NCBI GenBank assembly: GCA_003563895.1
Contig: PWTK01000087.1
Span: 1-35,797 of the forward strand
DNA: 35,797 bases
Direction: 5' to 3'
DNA from: Syntrophomonadaceae bacterium
GTDB taxonomy: Bacteria; Bacillota; Dethiobacteria; DTU022; UBA8154
The notes beneath the pieces were generated by a model that had not been told where the DNA came from, ran no database searches, and saw only the letters and a list, made by a program, of their open reading frames with translations. Within the stretch, counting starts at the first letter, position 1, and the number at the start of each line of letters is the position of its first letter. Shown here one piece after another: positions 7,601-18,076 of this stretch. The position numbers and the translations under genes were made by a program.

Positions 7601-8997
7601 CAGTCGAACAGCTCGCTGTAATGCCTCCCCAGCAGGTCAAAGCCTCCCCGGTCAAAAGAAATGGAAGGCAGCAAAACCTGCCCGGGCAGCCCTTCCTCGC
7701 AGATCACCCTGTCCAGCTCATATGTGAAATCGGAGAGGACCAACAGCCCGGCCGAGCAGATGGAACCGCCGAAAAAAAGGTTTTGTGTTGATCGGATGAT
7801 CACAGAAGTGGGCAACAGCCCTTTATCCCGGGCCGATACCCAAAGGGGATGGGCGACAGACGACGTGAGCATAAGCTGAAAACCCCCGCCGCCAGAGGTT
7901 TGCATTTTGCCGCCGGCTTTTTTAATCAGGTGTGGATCCAGGTCATGGTAAAAAACAGCGCCCGGCGGGGCGTCTTTTTCTTTGAACAGGGTGAACTCTA
8001 TGGTTTCAGCGGGGGCCCCTGATGAAGTTCCTTTCTTTTTACCCGGCCGCTCGACGTGCAAAACCGGCGCAGCCTTCTTTTTCATTGTTTGAAAGGCTTC
8101 CACCGCTGTCGCAACAGCCGCTCCGTCAATGGAAACGATGACATCCCCGTACTGCAGCCCCGCTTTATGAGCCGGGGAATTGCGGATAACCCCTTCTACG
8201 CAAGCCGAGAGGTCTTTTTTAGGTGACGGCTCAGGGATTACAGGGTGTTCCAGCCGCTCCTGCATCTCCTCCAAAAAGGCGCAAAGCTCTTCCCACAATG
8301 AGGGGGCAAAACGCATTTCCGGCCCGGCCATGCGGGTATAACCCGGCAGAAACACCCTTGTGGTCAAAGCCCCGGCTTCTTCAAGAAAACAAAGCGTGTC
8401 CTCCATGTCTTTCCACCCGAGCAAGTGCGGCAGCGCCACTACGCTGCCGTGAAAGGGAATGCCCCGCTCACGGCAGAAATATAAGCCGTTCAGGACATTC
8501 GCCGGATTATTATCGCGCATCACTTTTTTTCGGCCATCGGGCGAGCAGCTGTTGAGGGAGACCACCATTTCCAGCCCGCCCGCCTCCCTCAAGCCGGCCA
8601 GCTCGGCAATATTGTTTTGATTCAAGAGGGCCCCGTTCGTGGTCAACTGTACCGGGGTGTGAGGAAAATGCCGCTTCAATTTCTGCAAAACCCCGAGAAA
8701 ATAAGGATGGGTAAAGGGCTCCCCCTCACAAAGCCTGGTGGTTGATTCCCCAATAACTATTTTGCGGCCGGGGTTGAGATACGAAATGAGCTGATCCAGC
8801 AAAGCGGGAGGGATAGGCGAAAAACGGTAAGATGCTACGCCAGGCGGATTTTGGGAGTGGCTGCAAAAAAGGCAGTCCAGGTTGCAGCCCGAGGTCAAAG
8901 GAAGTATGTTGTCCGCAGAGATTGCTTCCAGCATAAGCGCCCACACTTTCTGCCCCAGCTTGTTCGGTTTGTTGTAGAAGCATATTTCACCGTTCAT
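7570..8997 (-). CDS. Radical SAM protein with internal PDZ and DUF512-like C-terminus
   Basis: The 475-residue product starts with a radical SAM domain whose 4Fe-4S motif is Cys38-x3-Cys42-x2-Cys45 in SGCNLDCLFC. A PDZ-like segment follows at about residues 268-345 (NSPAHKAGLQYGDVIVSIDG). The C-terminus (about 385-475) contains NLFFGGSICSAGLL, similar to the DUF512 signature. The known PDZ-radical SAM-DUF512 family has the PDZ first; here it sits inside. Upstream there is only a modest TGAGG site about 11 nt before the ATG. The gene is convergent with, and overlaps, the deacetylase-fold gene. It is probably a radical enzyme acting on a peptide or RNA, but the reaction is unknown. Confidence 0.8.
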   Translation of the reverse strand: MNGEICFYNKPNKLGQKVWALMLEAISADNILPLTSGCNLDCLFCSHSQNPPGVASYRFSPIPPALLDQLISYLNPGRKIVIGESTTRLCEGEPFTHPYFLGVLQKLKRHFPHTPVQLTTNGALLNQNNIAELAGLREAGGLEMVVSLNSCSPDGRKKVMRDNNPANVLNGLYFCRERGIPFHGSVVALPHLLGWKDMEDTLCFLEEAGALTTRVFLPGYTRMAGPEMRFAPSLWEELCAFLEEMQERLEHPVIPEPSPKKDLSACVEGVIRNSPAHKAGLQYGDVIVSIDGAAVATAVEAFQTMKKKAAPVLHVERPGKKKGTSSGAPAETIEFTLFKEKDAPPGAVFYHDLDPHLIKKAGGKMQTSGGGGFQLMLTSSVAHPLWVSARDKGLLPTSVIIRSTQNLFFGGSICSAGLLVLSDFTYELDRVICEEGLPGQVLLPSISFDRGGFDLLGRHYSELFDCYPKLSFSFL

Positions 8998-9412
8998 ATT
9001 TCTGAAACCTCACCGCCTTGAGGGCAAAAAGAAGCAAAAAGTGACGGTTCTTTGCCCGCCGTGAGCCAGGCGAAAAGAAGCGCCAAACTTAGTGCTCCCT
9101 AAAACAAACATGGTTCCGAATGTAATCTGTTAGAAGTAACGAGTTTCAGGAAAAAGGTAAGGCTTTTCGTGTAAAAGAATACGTCACCGCAATTATGTTT
9201 TAGAGCACTTAGCCGGAAAACCCCCACCCTCTGTCTCAACTTAACCATATATAGCGCTATTTGCCCGGAAAGCACGAATCGTTGTCTTATGCCCCGTCAT
9301 GCTTTGCCTGAGAAACCGCCCTCTCTTTACTTTGCAGCCCCTTGAACCGGTAATAATTTGCAGGCACGCAGGGGCCGTCACCTTTTCCCTGGCAGTTATT
9401 TCCTGCTTTTTC
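8998..9412. other. Gene-free stretch with a 125-bp inverted-repeat element
   Basis: No gene is visible. CTTAGTGCTCCCTAAAAC at 9088-9105 is the near-perfect inverse of GTTTTAGAGCACTTAG at 9197-9212 (two extra C and one mismatch). This defines a 125-bp unit that could be a MITE-like relic or a transcribed stem. No target-site duplication is evident. Confidence 0.45.
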
Positions 9413-11902
9413 TCAGCGGGCCACGATGTTGACCAGCTTTTGGGGAACGGTAATAGTTTTCACGATCTTTTTGCCTTCCAAATACGGCCGAACCCGGTCG
9501 TGGATGCGTGCGGCTTCCACCAGCTCATTTTCGGATGAATCAGAGGGCACTGTGATACGCCCGCGCACCTTGCCGTTCACCTGCACCACTACTTCCACTT
9601 CTTCCACCTGCAGCGCTTGCGGATCATGCACAGGCCAAGCCTGCAGGTGAACGCTTCCCTCAAATCCACAGCAGTGCCAGAGTTCTTCGGCAATATGGGG
9701 GGCAAAGGGCGCCAGCAAGAGCAGTACTTTTTCCATGACCTGCTGCAGCAGGGGAACGTATCCTGCGCGGCGCTCTTTTTCCGCCTTGTTCAGGTACGCC
9801 GAGAGGGCGTTCACCAGCTCCATGACCGCGCTGATGGCGGTATTGAAATTGTAGCGCTCCTCGATGTCTGCCGTCACTCTCTTGATCGTCAGGTGCATGA
9901 CCCGGCAGAGCTCATTCTCTTCCTTGCCAAAGGCCGGCTGCTCTTTGTTTTCATCCGGTTCCTCGAAGAGATCCATGTTTTGCTGAAATAGGCGCCAGAG
10001 CCTTCGCAGAAACCTGTGGCAGCCCTCAACCGCCCTGTCGCTCCAGTCCAGGTCTTTTTCCGGGGGAGAAGCGAACAGAATAAACATGCGCCCCGTATCG
10101 GCCCCGTAACGCTGGACAATCTCATCCGGGGTCACCACGTTGCCCTTGGATTTGGACATTTTGGCTCCATCTTTGTACACCATGCCCTGTGCCAGGAGTC
10201 GTTTGAAGGGTTCTTGTATTTTTACCAGTCCCTGGTCGTACATAAACTTGGTAAAAAAGCGCGAATAAAGCAGGTGCAGCACGGCATGCTCAATGCCGCC
10301 GATATATTGATCAACAGGCAGCCAGTAGTCTGCCTCCTCGCTGCTGAAAGGCATGTGTTCCTGGTGCGGATCCGTATAGCGCATGTAATACCAGGAAGAA
10401 CAGATAAACGTGTACATGGTATCTGTTTCGCGCTGGGCTTCGCCTCCGCAGGCGGGACAGGTGGTTTGGTAAAAGGACGGGTTTTCCGCCAGGGGCGACT
10501 GCTTTGCCTGGGCCAGGTCAACGTTTTCCGGCAGCAGAACGGGAAGTTCTTCTTCGGGAACCGGCACCGCTCCGCATCTCTCGCAGTAAACAATGGGGAT
10601 GGGGGTCCCCCAGTAGCGCTGGCGGGAAATCAGCCAGTCGCGCAGCCGGTAGCTGACCTGGTAAGCGCCCTTTCCACTCTCTTCCAGCCAATCGGTGATG
10701 GCTTTTTTTGCCTCTTCGCTGGAGAGGCCGTTAAATTGTCCGGAATTTACCATCACCCCGTGACCTTCGTACGCTTCTTCCAGGGGAGAAGCGGTCAGGT
10801 CTACATCCTCCCGGTTCACCACCACGCGTATGGGAAGATTGTAACCGGTGGCAAAGAGGAAGTCCCGCTGGTCGTGGGCCGGCACCCCCATGACCGCTCC
10901 AGTGCCGTAAGTCATCAGCACATAGTTCCCGATCAGGATGGGCACTTTTTCGTCGTTCACCGGGTTAACGGCATGCGCCCCGGTAAAAAGCCCGATCTTT
11001 TCTGTCTCGGCAGAGGTGCGGGTGATCTCGTTTTCCCGGCGCATTTCCTGCACAAAATCCCGGATCTCTTTTTCCTGCGGTTTCCCGGCAATCAGCTTCT
11101 CCACCAGCGGGTGTTCCGGCGCCAGCACCATATAGGTGACACCGAAAAGCGTGTCGGGCCTGGTGGTGAACACCTCCATGTCGTCGCCGGTTTCTTCAAC
11201 CGTGAAGACAATGCTGGAGCCGTAGCTGCGCCCGATCCAGTTTTCCTGCATGGTCTTCACCCGCTCCGGCCACTTTTCAAGTTTTTCCAGGTCGTCCAAA
11301 AGCCGGTCGGCATAGGCCGTGATCTTCAAAAACCACTGTTCCAGTTCCCTGGGCTGGACGGTTTTCCCGCAGCGCCAGCACTCCCCGTCTATGACCTGTT
11401 CGTTGGCCAGCACCGTGGCGCACGATTCACACCAGTTCACGGGAGATTTTTTCTTGTAAGCCAGGGCGTTCCGGTAAAACAGCAAAAAGAACCACTGGTT
11501 CCAGCGGTAATAGTCGGGATCACAGGTGGCAAGCTCCCTCTCCCAATCGTAACTCAAACCCAGCGCCTTCTGCTGTTCTTTCATGATCCCAATATTGGAA
11601 GCAGTCCATTCAGCCGGGCTGATGCCGTGTTCTATGGCCGCATTTTCCGCCGGCAGGCCAAAAGCATCCCAGCCCATGGGGTGGATCACATTGTACCCTC
11701 TCATCCTCAGGAAACGGGCCAGAACGTCCCCGATGGAGTACACCCGCATGTGCCCCATATGAAGGCGGCCCGAAGGATAGGGAAACATCTCCAGCACATA
11801 GTACTTTTCCCTTTGCGGATCCTGCTCTGCCCGGTGAAAGCTGTTCTTTTCCCAGAATTCCTGCCACTTGGGCTCCAGTTCTTTTGGACTGTACTCCTTC
11901 AT
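9413..11902 (-). CDS. leuS: Leucyl-tRNA synthetase
   Basis: The product is about 829 residues and charges tRNA-Leu with leucine in the cytoplasm. Class I signatures are clear: the HIGH-type motif in PSGRLHMGH near the N-terminus and KMSKS in GAKMSKSKGN near residue 570. The CP1 editing domain has TTRPDTLFGVTY. Two Cys pairs near residue 165 (CESC and CWRC) and two more near 440-480 suggest zinc-binding modules. The C-terminal region ends with QVNGKVRGRI, as in bacterial LeuRS. The ATG at 11902 is chosen because AGGGGG lies 9 nt before it; the frame also has an ATG at 11920 without such a site. No T-box is visible upstream. Confidence 0.97.
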   Translation of the reverse strand: MKEYSPKELEPKWQEFWEKNSFHRAEQDPQREKYYVLEMFPYPSGRLHMGHMRVYSIGDVLARFLRMRGYNVIHPMGWDAFGLPAENAAIEHGISPAEWTASNIGIMKEQQKALGLSYDWERELATCDPDYYRWNQWFFLLFYRNALAYKKKSPVNWCESCATVLANEQVIDGECWRCGKTVQPRELEQWFLKITAYADRLLDDLEKLEKWPERVKTMQENWIGRSYGSSIVFTVEETGDDMEVFTTRPDTLFGVTYMVLAPEHPLVEKLIAGKPQEKEIRDFVQEMRRENEITRTSAETEKIGLFTGAHAVNPVNDEKVPILIGNYVLMTYGTGAVMGVPAHDQRDFLFATGYNLPIRVVVNREDVDLTASPLEEAYEGHGVMVNSGQFNGLSSEEAKKAITDWLEESGKGAYQVSYRLRDWLISRQRYWGTPIPIVYCERCGAVPVPEEELPVLLPENVDLAQAKQSPLAENPSFYQTTCPACGGEAQRETDTMYTFICSSWYYMRYTDPHQEHMPFSSEEADYWLPVDQYIGGIEHAVLHLLYSRFFTKFMYDQGLVKIQEPFKRLLAQGMVYKDGAKMSKSKGNVVTPDEIVQRYGADTGRMFILFASPPEKDLDWSDRAVEGCHRFLRRLWRLFQQNMDLFEEPDENKEQPAFGKEENELCRVMHLTIKRVTADIEERYNFNTAISAVMELVNALSAYLNKAEKERRAGYVPLLQQVMEKVLLLLAPFAPHIAEELWHCCGFEGSVHLQAWPVHDPQALQVEEVEVVVQVNGKVRGRITVPSDSSENELVEAARIHDRVRPYLEGKKIVKTITVPQKLVNIVAR

Positions 11903-12275
11903 CTCGCCAACCCCCTGCATGTGGTGAATAAACCTATGGCAATAAATGAACCACAGCTTCTGATTTCAATTTCATATAATACCATAAACATATACTATCA
12001 TAAAGAATAACCAAAAAACAGTCTTGAACTGCAGGTCGGCTGTCGCACTGTGTTCGGGTGTAAAACGCCCTGCCAGTCCTGATCTCCAAATTCATGCACG
12101 ACATGTTGGATGACCCCCAAAAAACTGCTCCAGGAAACGTGCATTCCCGACTGCAACGCAAAAACAGCCAGAACAACTTAGATTGACAAGTTAAACGTTG
12201 TATAGTGAACTCTTTTTAATTAATTATTACAAATATCGACTAATTATAAATATTGAGAACAAGACCATATATGAA
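11903..12275. other. AT-rich gap upstream of leuS
   Basis: No gene and no T-box antiterminator sequence are visible. AT-rich tracts around 11970-12000 and 12220-12260 could hold the leuS promoter, but I cannot place boxes with confidence. Confidence 0.4.
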
Positions 12276-12429
12276 CATAATTATCAACTTAACTCAGGGA
12301 ATTCTTGTTGAGTGACCCCCAAAATACAGCTTTTTAGCAGATCAAGGCCTTTTTGTAAGTGTGACCTTTTAAAACCTCTTTTTTGCAGGGCTTCTTTCAT
12401 TTTCACCCTGAGCAAACCCGATAGTCTGA
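12276..12429 (-). repeat. Interspersed repeat, copy 3 (154 bp, inverted)
   Basis: The reverse complement aligns over its whole length with 764-917. Together the two copies bracket the cbiX-leuS block as inverted repeats. It lies between leuS and katG. Confidence 0.85.
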
Positions 12430-12499
12430 TATATGAAAGCTTTGTTTGAAAATCCATCAAACGAATTGATTAACAGGGATATACGCCCCTCACACCAAG

Positions 12500-12540
12500 T
12501 ATATTTAAAAGGCGTTAGTCCAAAATGCCTTTTAAATATA
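12500..12540. promoter_or_regulatory. Large palindrome upstream of katG
   Basis: TATATTTAAAAGGCGTT (12500-12516) and AATGCCTTTTAAATATA (12524-12540) are inverse with one mismatch around a 7-nt centre. It ends 29 bp before the katG ATG. It could be a repressor site for peroxide or iron control, or a 5' mRNA hairpin. It does not match the usual PerR or Fur box. Confidence 0.6.
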
Positions 12541-12551
12541 AATCCAATTGA

Positions 12552-14765
<2,214 letters not shown>

Positions 14766-14897
14766 ATCCCGGCATAACGACTTTTAGAGCTTTTGATTTA
14801 AATGCAAAGAACGAAATGGCTGACTTGTGCTTACTTTCTGTTCGAACGCCGTCATTTATCTGCACCAAAATGCTGGCGCAAATGCCCCAAACCAAAA

Positions 14898-14943
14898 ATG
14901 CACACCCCAGATAAATTTTGCACCCGGGGTGTGCATACTTTTT
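14898..14943 (+). terminator. Probable katG terminator hairpin
   Basis: The arms ATGCACACCCC (14898-14908) and GGGGTGTGCAT (14926-14936) are perfectly inverse. A run of five T follows at 14939-14943. The 17-nt loop is long. It lies 130 bp after the katG stop. Confidence 0.55.
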
Positions 14944-15008
14944 GGCAGAAAGGTGTGCAAAGAGGTAAATTCGGGCTTTTTCTGCTGCCCAGTTTACCCC
15001 AAAAAGCA

Positions 15009-15036
15009 CGAAAAGCCCTTGCTGTAAGGGCTTTCG
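15009..15036 (-). terminator. Intrinsic terminator of tRNA-Ala
   Basis: AAAGCCCTT and AAGGGCTTT form a perfect 9-bp stem with a 5-nt loop. On the minus strand, T-rich sequence follows. It lies about 28 bp beyond the tRNA 3' end. Confidence 0.8.
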
Positions 15037-15063
15037 CATTGTATCAAAATTGTTGTTTGCATT

Positions 15064-15138
15064 TGGTGGAGCTGGCGGGAGTCGAACCCGCGGCCTCTTC
15101 CATGCCAAGGAAGCGCGCTCCCACTGCGCCACAGCCCC
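15064..15138 (-). tRNA. tRNA-Ala (anticodon GGC)
   Basis: The minus strand folds into a complete 75-nt cloverleaf with an encoded CCA end. The acceptor stem GGGGCTG/CAGCTCC includes the G3:U70 wobble pair that identifies alanine tRNAs. The anticodon stem CTTCC/GGAAG closes the loop TTGGCAT, giving anticodon GGC, which reads GCC and GCU codons. The T arm is GCGGG-TTCGACT-CCCGC. It has its own consensus promoter and terminator. Confidence 0.97.
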
Positions 15139-15182
15139 TCGCTGATCTTGTTTCACAGGCAAATTACCCGTTTGCCTGATCC

Positions 15183-15211
15183 ATTATAACCGTTCCTTTT
15201 ATCCCTGTCAA
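15183..15211 (-). promoter_or_regulatory. Consensus promoter of tRNA-Ala
   Basis: On the minus strand TTGACA (15206-15211) and TATAAT (15183-15188) are separated by exactly 17 bp. This is a perfect housekeeping-sigma promoter about 45 bp ahead of the tRNA. Confidence 0.9.
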
Positions 15212-15490
15212 CCAATGCATACTGCATTTTGCAAAGGATTTTCCGTCACAATAGGCCGATCCCGAGGCCAAAATCGATGGAGGATTTCGGGCAGTGCCAG
15301 CGAATTCTATTAGTGTATATAAAACTATGACCATAACCTGGACACGAGCGGGCCGCCATAACGCGCATTAAAGGGTTGCTTCCCAAGATACATACAACCC
15401 ATTATCAAGCAGTCCTTCCCAATACAGTTCATCCATGCAGGGCATAACAGCTTATAATGATGATAAAGTTCAGCCTTACTCCATTTTGCA
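15212..15490. other. Gene-free stretch upstream of the AOR unit
   Basis: No gene is visible. TATAAT at 15453-15458 could be the -10 box for the ferredoxin-AOR unit, but no good -35 box accompanies it. Confidence 0.35.
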
Positions 15491-15505
15491 AAGGAGGTGC
15501 CGCGG

Positions 15506-15754
15506 TTGTCCCTTAACTTGGTTTTCCACCCCGAGCGGTGCCTGGGATGTAAAATCTGTGCCCTCACCTGTTCCTGGCAGAATGAAGGGGTTTACCAGCC
15601 GGACAGGGCTGCCATTCTCATTGAGGTCGATGAAAAAACCCGGCGCTGCCGGATGCAGCTGGACAGAAATAAGTGCAGTGCCTGTAAGCTTTGCATTAAG
15701 GAGTGCCCGGGCAAGGCGCTGGAAGAAGCGCCGGAAGAAAAAGTAGAGCTGTAG
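15506..15754 (+). CDS. Ferredoxin-like 2[4Fe-4S] protein paired with AOR
   Basis: The product is 82 residues with two Cys clusters, CLGCKICALTC near the N-terminus and CSACKLCIKECP near residue 58. Each has the C-x2-C-x2-C-x3-C spacing of a 4Fe-4S site. The start is the TTG at 15506, because AAAGGAGG lies 8 nt upstream; the GTG at 15497 overlaps that site. It is followed on the same strand by the aldehyde oxidoreductase gene after 176 bp. It is probably the electron-transfer subunit that passes electrons between AOR and the ferredoxin pool. It resembles HycB-type polyferredoxin subunits, so a different partner is possible. Confidence 0.85.
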   Translation: MSLNLVFHPERCLGCKICALTCSWQNEGVYQPDRAAILIEVDEKTRRCRMQLDRNKCSACKLCIKECPGKALEEAPEEKVEL

Positions 15755-15823
15755 GGCAGCCCACCTTTCCTTATTTCTGCAAACGCTCAGTCCCAAATAT
15801 ATTTTTTATGTTGAGAACTCTAT

Positions 15824-15915
15824 CGATGAGGGTCACTCCATTACTTTCTTAATAATGTTCAAAGAGCAGGCGTTGGGAATAATGTGAGCATCCCCATCGG
15901 GTAAAATCAGTTTAC
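15824..15915 (+). promoter_or_regulatory. Structured leader before the AOR gene
   Basis: CGATGAGGG (15824-15832) can pair with CCCCATCG (15892-15899) apart from a bulged A. TCAC (15833-15836) pairs with GTGA (15884-15887) just inside. CATTA/TAATG forms an inner hairpin. A second hairpin, GTAAA-ATCAG-TTTAC at 15901-15915, sits directly before the ribosome site. It could be a cofactor-sensing leader or an operator. It does not match the Moco motif as I recall it. Confidence 0.4.
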
Positions 15916-15930
15916 GCAAGGAGTGTTAAA

Positions 15931-17808
15931 ATGACCACCCTGTTAAAAATTAACCTGAACAGCGGTGAAACGGCCATTGAAAAAGATGAATCCCTGAGGC
16001 GGGAATACCTGGGTGGGTTGGGCGTCAACACCCGCCTCCTTTACGATCTGCTGGCGCAAGGCACCGACCCACTGGCCCCTGAAAACGTACTCATTTTCGG
16101 CGCCGGCTCCCTGACAGGGGTACTGCTCCCCACGGCCTGCAGAACAGAAGTCAGCGCGAAATCACCCTTGAGCGGGCTGTTTGGGACATCCAATGCAGGA
16201 GGGGAATGGGGGCCGCGGCTGCGTTATGCAGGCTTTGACCACCTGGTGATTACCGGGCGTTCCCCCGAGCCTGCATACATCGTTATCGATAATGAAAACA
16301 TCGCGGTAAAAAGTGCCGCTGAAATCTGGGGGAAAGATGTGTGGGAGGCAACCGACTGGCTTAAAGAAACGCACGGACACGACTTTTGTGCGGCAGTAAT
16401 CGGACCGGCGGGAGAAAACATGGTCCGCTTCGCCTCCATTCAGAACGACTATTTCGCCTCCTGGGGCCGGACAGGCATGGGCGCCGTAATGGGCAGCAAA
16501 AACCTCAAGGCGGTCATTGTGCGCGGCAGCGGAAGTGTCCCGGTCCATGATCCCAAGGGGTTAAACCGCATTCGCCGCGAAGCCTTCCAGAGGGTCCAGG
16601 AGGATCCCACCTTCGGGATCATCAGGCGCTACGGCAGCATGGTCGGATCCGACCCCTTCAACCAGATAGGGTCACTTCCAGGGCACAATTTCAACCGGGG
16701 ATCCTTTGACAATTGGGAGCAAGCCCGCGGCCGCAAAGCCTTTGAAAGCGGTTATAAAGTAAAAGACGTGGCCTGTTTTTCCTGCCCCATCGCCTGCTGC
16801 CACTGGTCCAGGGTCGAAGAAGAAGGGCCCTATGAGGGATACGAAACAAGGGGCCTGGAAATAACCTTTGTTCTGGAATTCGGCGCCAAATTGGGGCTGG
16901 AAAGCGTTCCGGAAATCTTCCAGTGCGTCGAACTCTGCAACCGCCAGGGGATGGATGTGATTTCGGCCGCCGGGGCTGCAGCATACCTGGCAGAATCATT
17001 CCAGAAGAGAGCGGTGAAAGAAAAAGAAATCGGGTTTCCCGTAAGCTTTGGAGATTTTACCTCCCTTTACCGCCTGATGGAAATGATCGCCGCCCGGGAA
17101 GGCATCGGCGATATTTTGGCCCACGGCGTGAAACGTGCCGGGGAAATGCTGCCCGGCACAGAGCGTTTTGCCATGCACGTAAAAGGGGTGGAGATGCCGA
17201 CCAAAGACCCGCGCGCAAAAATGGATGTTTGGGCGCTGGGCTACCTGACAAATACGCGGGGAGGCGACAGCCTCCGGACCCGCTCTCCTGTCGAAGCGAT
17301 TAAAGGCGGGTTGGTTGACCACCAGACGGAAGCGCTGGAAGTGGATCAAGAATACATCGCCCGGCTGGATATGCCTGAAGATCTCAAAAAGAAAATCTTC
17401 GGCGATCCGCCTTCAGGCATCAACATCCCGGCCATGGCCGTCTACTCGGAAAACCTGATCACCATCATCAATTCCACGGGATTATGCATTCGCCCGCAGG
17501 TGCTGCGCTCCCTGGGACCGGATTTCTATGCCCGCGCCTTAAACGCGCTGTACGGTTATGAATTCGACGAATTATCCATTTACCGCACTGCAGAGAATAT
17601 ATACTCCCTCCAGCACCGCTTCAACCGCCGGGAAGGGGAGTCTTTCTCTTCTTACCAATTTCCCACCCGCTTTTACAAAGAAACACTGACAGCCGATGGC
17701 TGCACTCACCTACCCTTAAGGCCTGCACAGGTGCTGGAGAATATCCGTGACTACATGAACCTGCGCCGGTGGGAGCAAAGCTGGGACGGTGAACACCTGA
17801 AGGGCTGA
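15931..17808 (+). CDS. Aldehyde:ferredoxin oxidoreductase
   Basis: The 625-residue product is a full-length AOR-family tungsto- or molybdopterin enzyme that interconverts aldehydes and carboxylic acids using ferredoxin in the cytoplasm. The 4Fe-4S ligands are Cys282-x2-Cys285-x3-Cys289 in CFSCPIACC and Cys519 in STGLC, matching the spacing in characterised AORs. The N-terminal pterin-binding domain contains SLTGVLLPTACRTEVSAKSP. GGAG precedes the ATG by about 9 nt. A small ferredoxin gene lies upstream. A bypass role such as reducing acids to aldehydes, or detoxifying aldehydes, is plausible. The substrate cannot be read from sequence, and tungsten versus molybdenum is inferred from the family. 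Confidence 0.95.
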   Translation: MTTLLKINLNSGETAIEKDESLRREYLGGLGVNTRLLYDLLAQGTDPLAPENVLIFGAGSLTGVLLPTACRTEVSAKSPLSGLFGTSNAGGEWGPRLRYAGFDHLVITGRSPEPAYIVIDNENIAVKSAAEIWGKDVWEATDWLKETHGHDFCAAVIGPAGENMVRFASIQNDYFASWGRTGMGAVMGSKNLKAVIVRGSGSVPVHDPKGLNRIRREAFQRVQEDPTFGIIRRYGSMVGSDPFNQIGSLPGHNFNRGSFDNWEQARGRKAFESGYKVKDVACFSCPIACCHWSRVEEEGPYEGYETRGLEITFVLEFGAKLGLESVPEIFQCVELCNRQGMDVISAAGAAAYLAESFQKRAVKEKEIGFPVSFGDFTSLYRLMEMIAAREGIGDILAHGVKRAGEMLPGTERFAMHVKGVEMPTKDPRAKMDVWALGYLTNTRGGDSLRTRSPVEAIKGGLVDHQTEALEVDQEYIARLDMPEDLKKKIFGDPPSGINIPAMAVYSENLITIINSTGLCIRPQVLRSLGPDFYARALNALYGYEFDELSIYRTAENIYSLQHRFNRREGESFSSYQFPTRFYKETLTADGCTHLPLRPAQVLENIRDYMNLRRWEQSWDGEHLKG

Positions 17809-17954
17809 AAGCCTACGTCTGCTCACAGCCAAGCTCATTTCTGACTTTGTAAAACATTATGATGGGTAGCGGAAAGCAGTTATTGGGATATAATTCGTGA
17901 AAATGATAAGACCACATTACATGGTAAATTGTATCAAGACACAATAAATAACCG

Positions 17955-17999
17955 AAAAAATATCAGCCCTATCTCTTGACAGGAGGGCTGATATTTTTT
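17955..17999 (+). terminator. 16-bp perfect inverted repeat, terminator or operator
   Basis: AAAAAATATCAGCCCT (17955-17970) and AGGGCTGATATTTTTT (17984-17999) are perfectly inverse around 13 nt, with T runs at both ends. It could terminate AOR transcription from 150 bp upstream. The -35 box of the padR promoter lies in its loop and the -10 box begins at its last base, so it may instead, or also, be a control site. Confidence 0.65.
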
Positions 18000-18004
18000 A
18001 TAAT
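17976..18004 (+). promoter_or_regulatory. Consensus promoter of padR
   Basis: TTGACA (17976-17981) and TATAAT (17999-18004) are separated by exactly 17 bp. The predicted start is near 18011, giving a leader of about 65 nt. Confidence 0.85.
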
Positions 18005-18015
18005 GTCATTGTACT

Positions 18016-18034
18016 ATATGTGTTAATAACATAT
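18016..18034 (+). promoter_or_regulatory. Putative PadR operator
   Basis: ATATGT (18016-18021) and ACATAT (18029-18034) flank a 7-bp centre just downstream of the predicted transcription start. PadR-type repressors often bind ATGT/ACAT inverted sites, so autorepression is likely by analogy. Confidence 0.6.
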
Positions 18035-18076
18035 ATATTTCTTAAGCCAATAATGACGGGTTTGGAGTGAAATTCC

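Noticed and set aside
10016..12010. 664-codon open frame opposite leuS
   Set aside because: It is fully antisense to leuS, which has HIGH, KMSKS and editing motifs; its length reflects GC-biased codon usage on the coding strand.
11903..12275. T-box leader for leuS
   Set aside because: Common for this gene in Gram-positive bacteria, so I looked, but no T-box core sequence or terminator hairpin is present.
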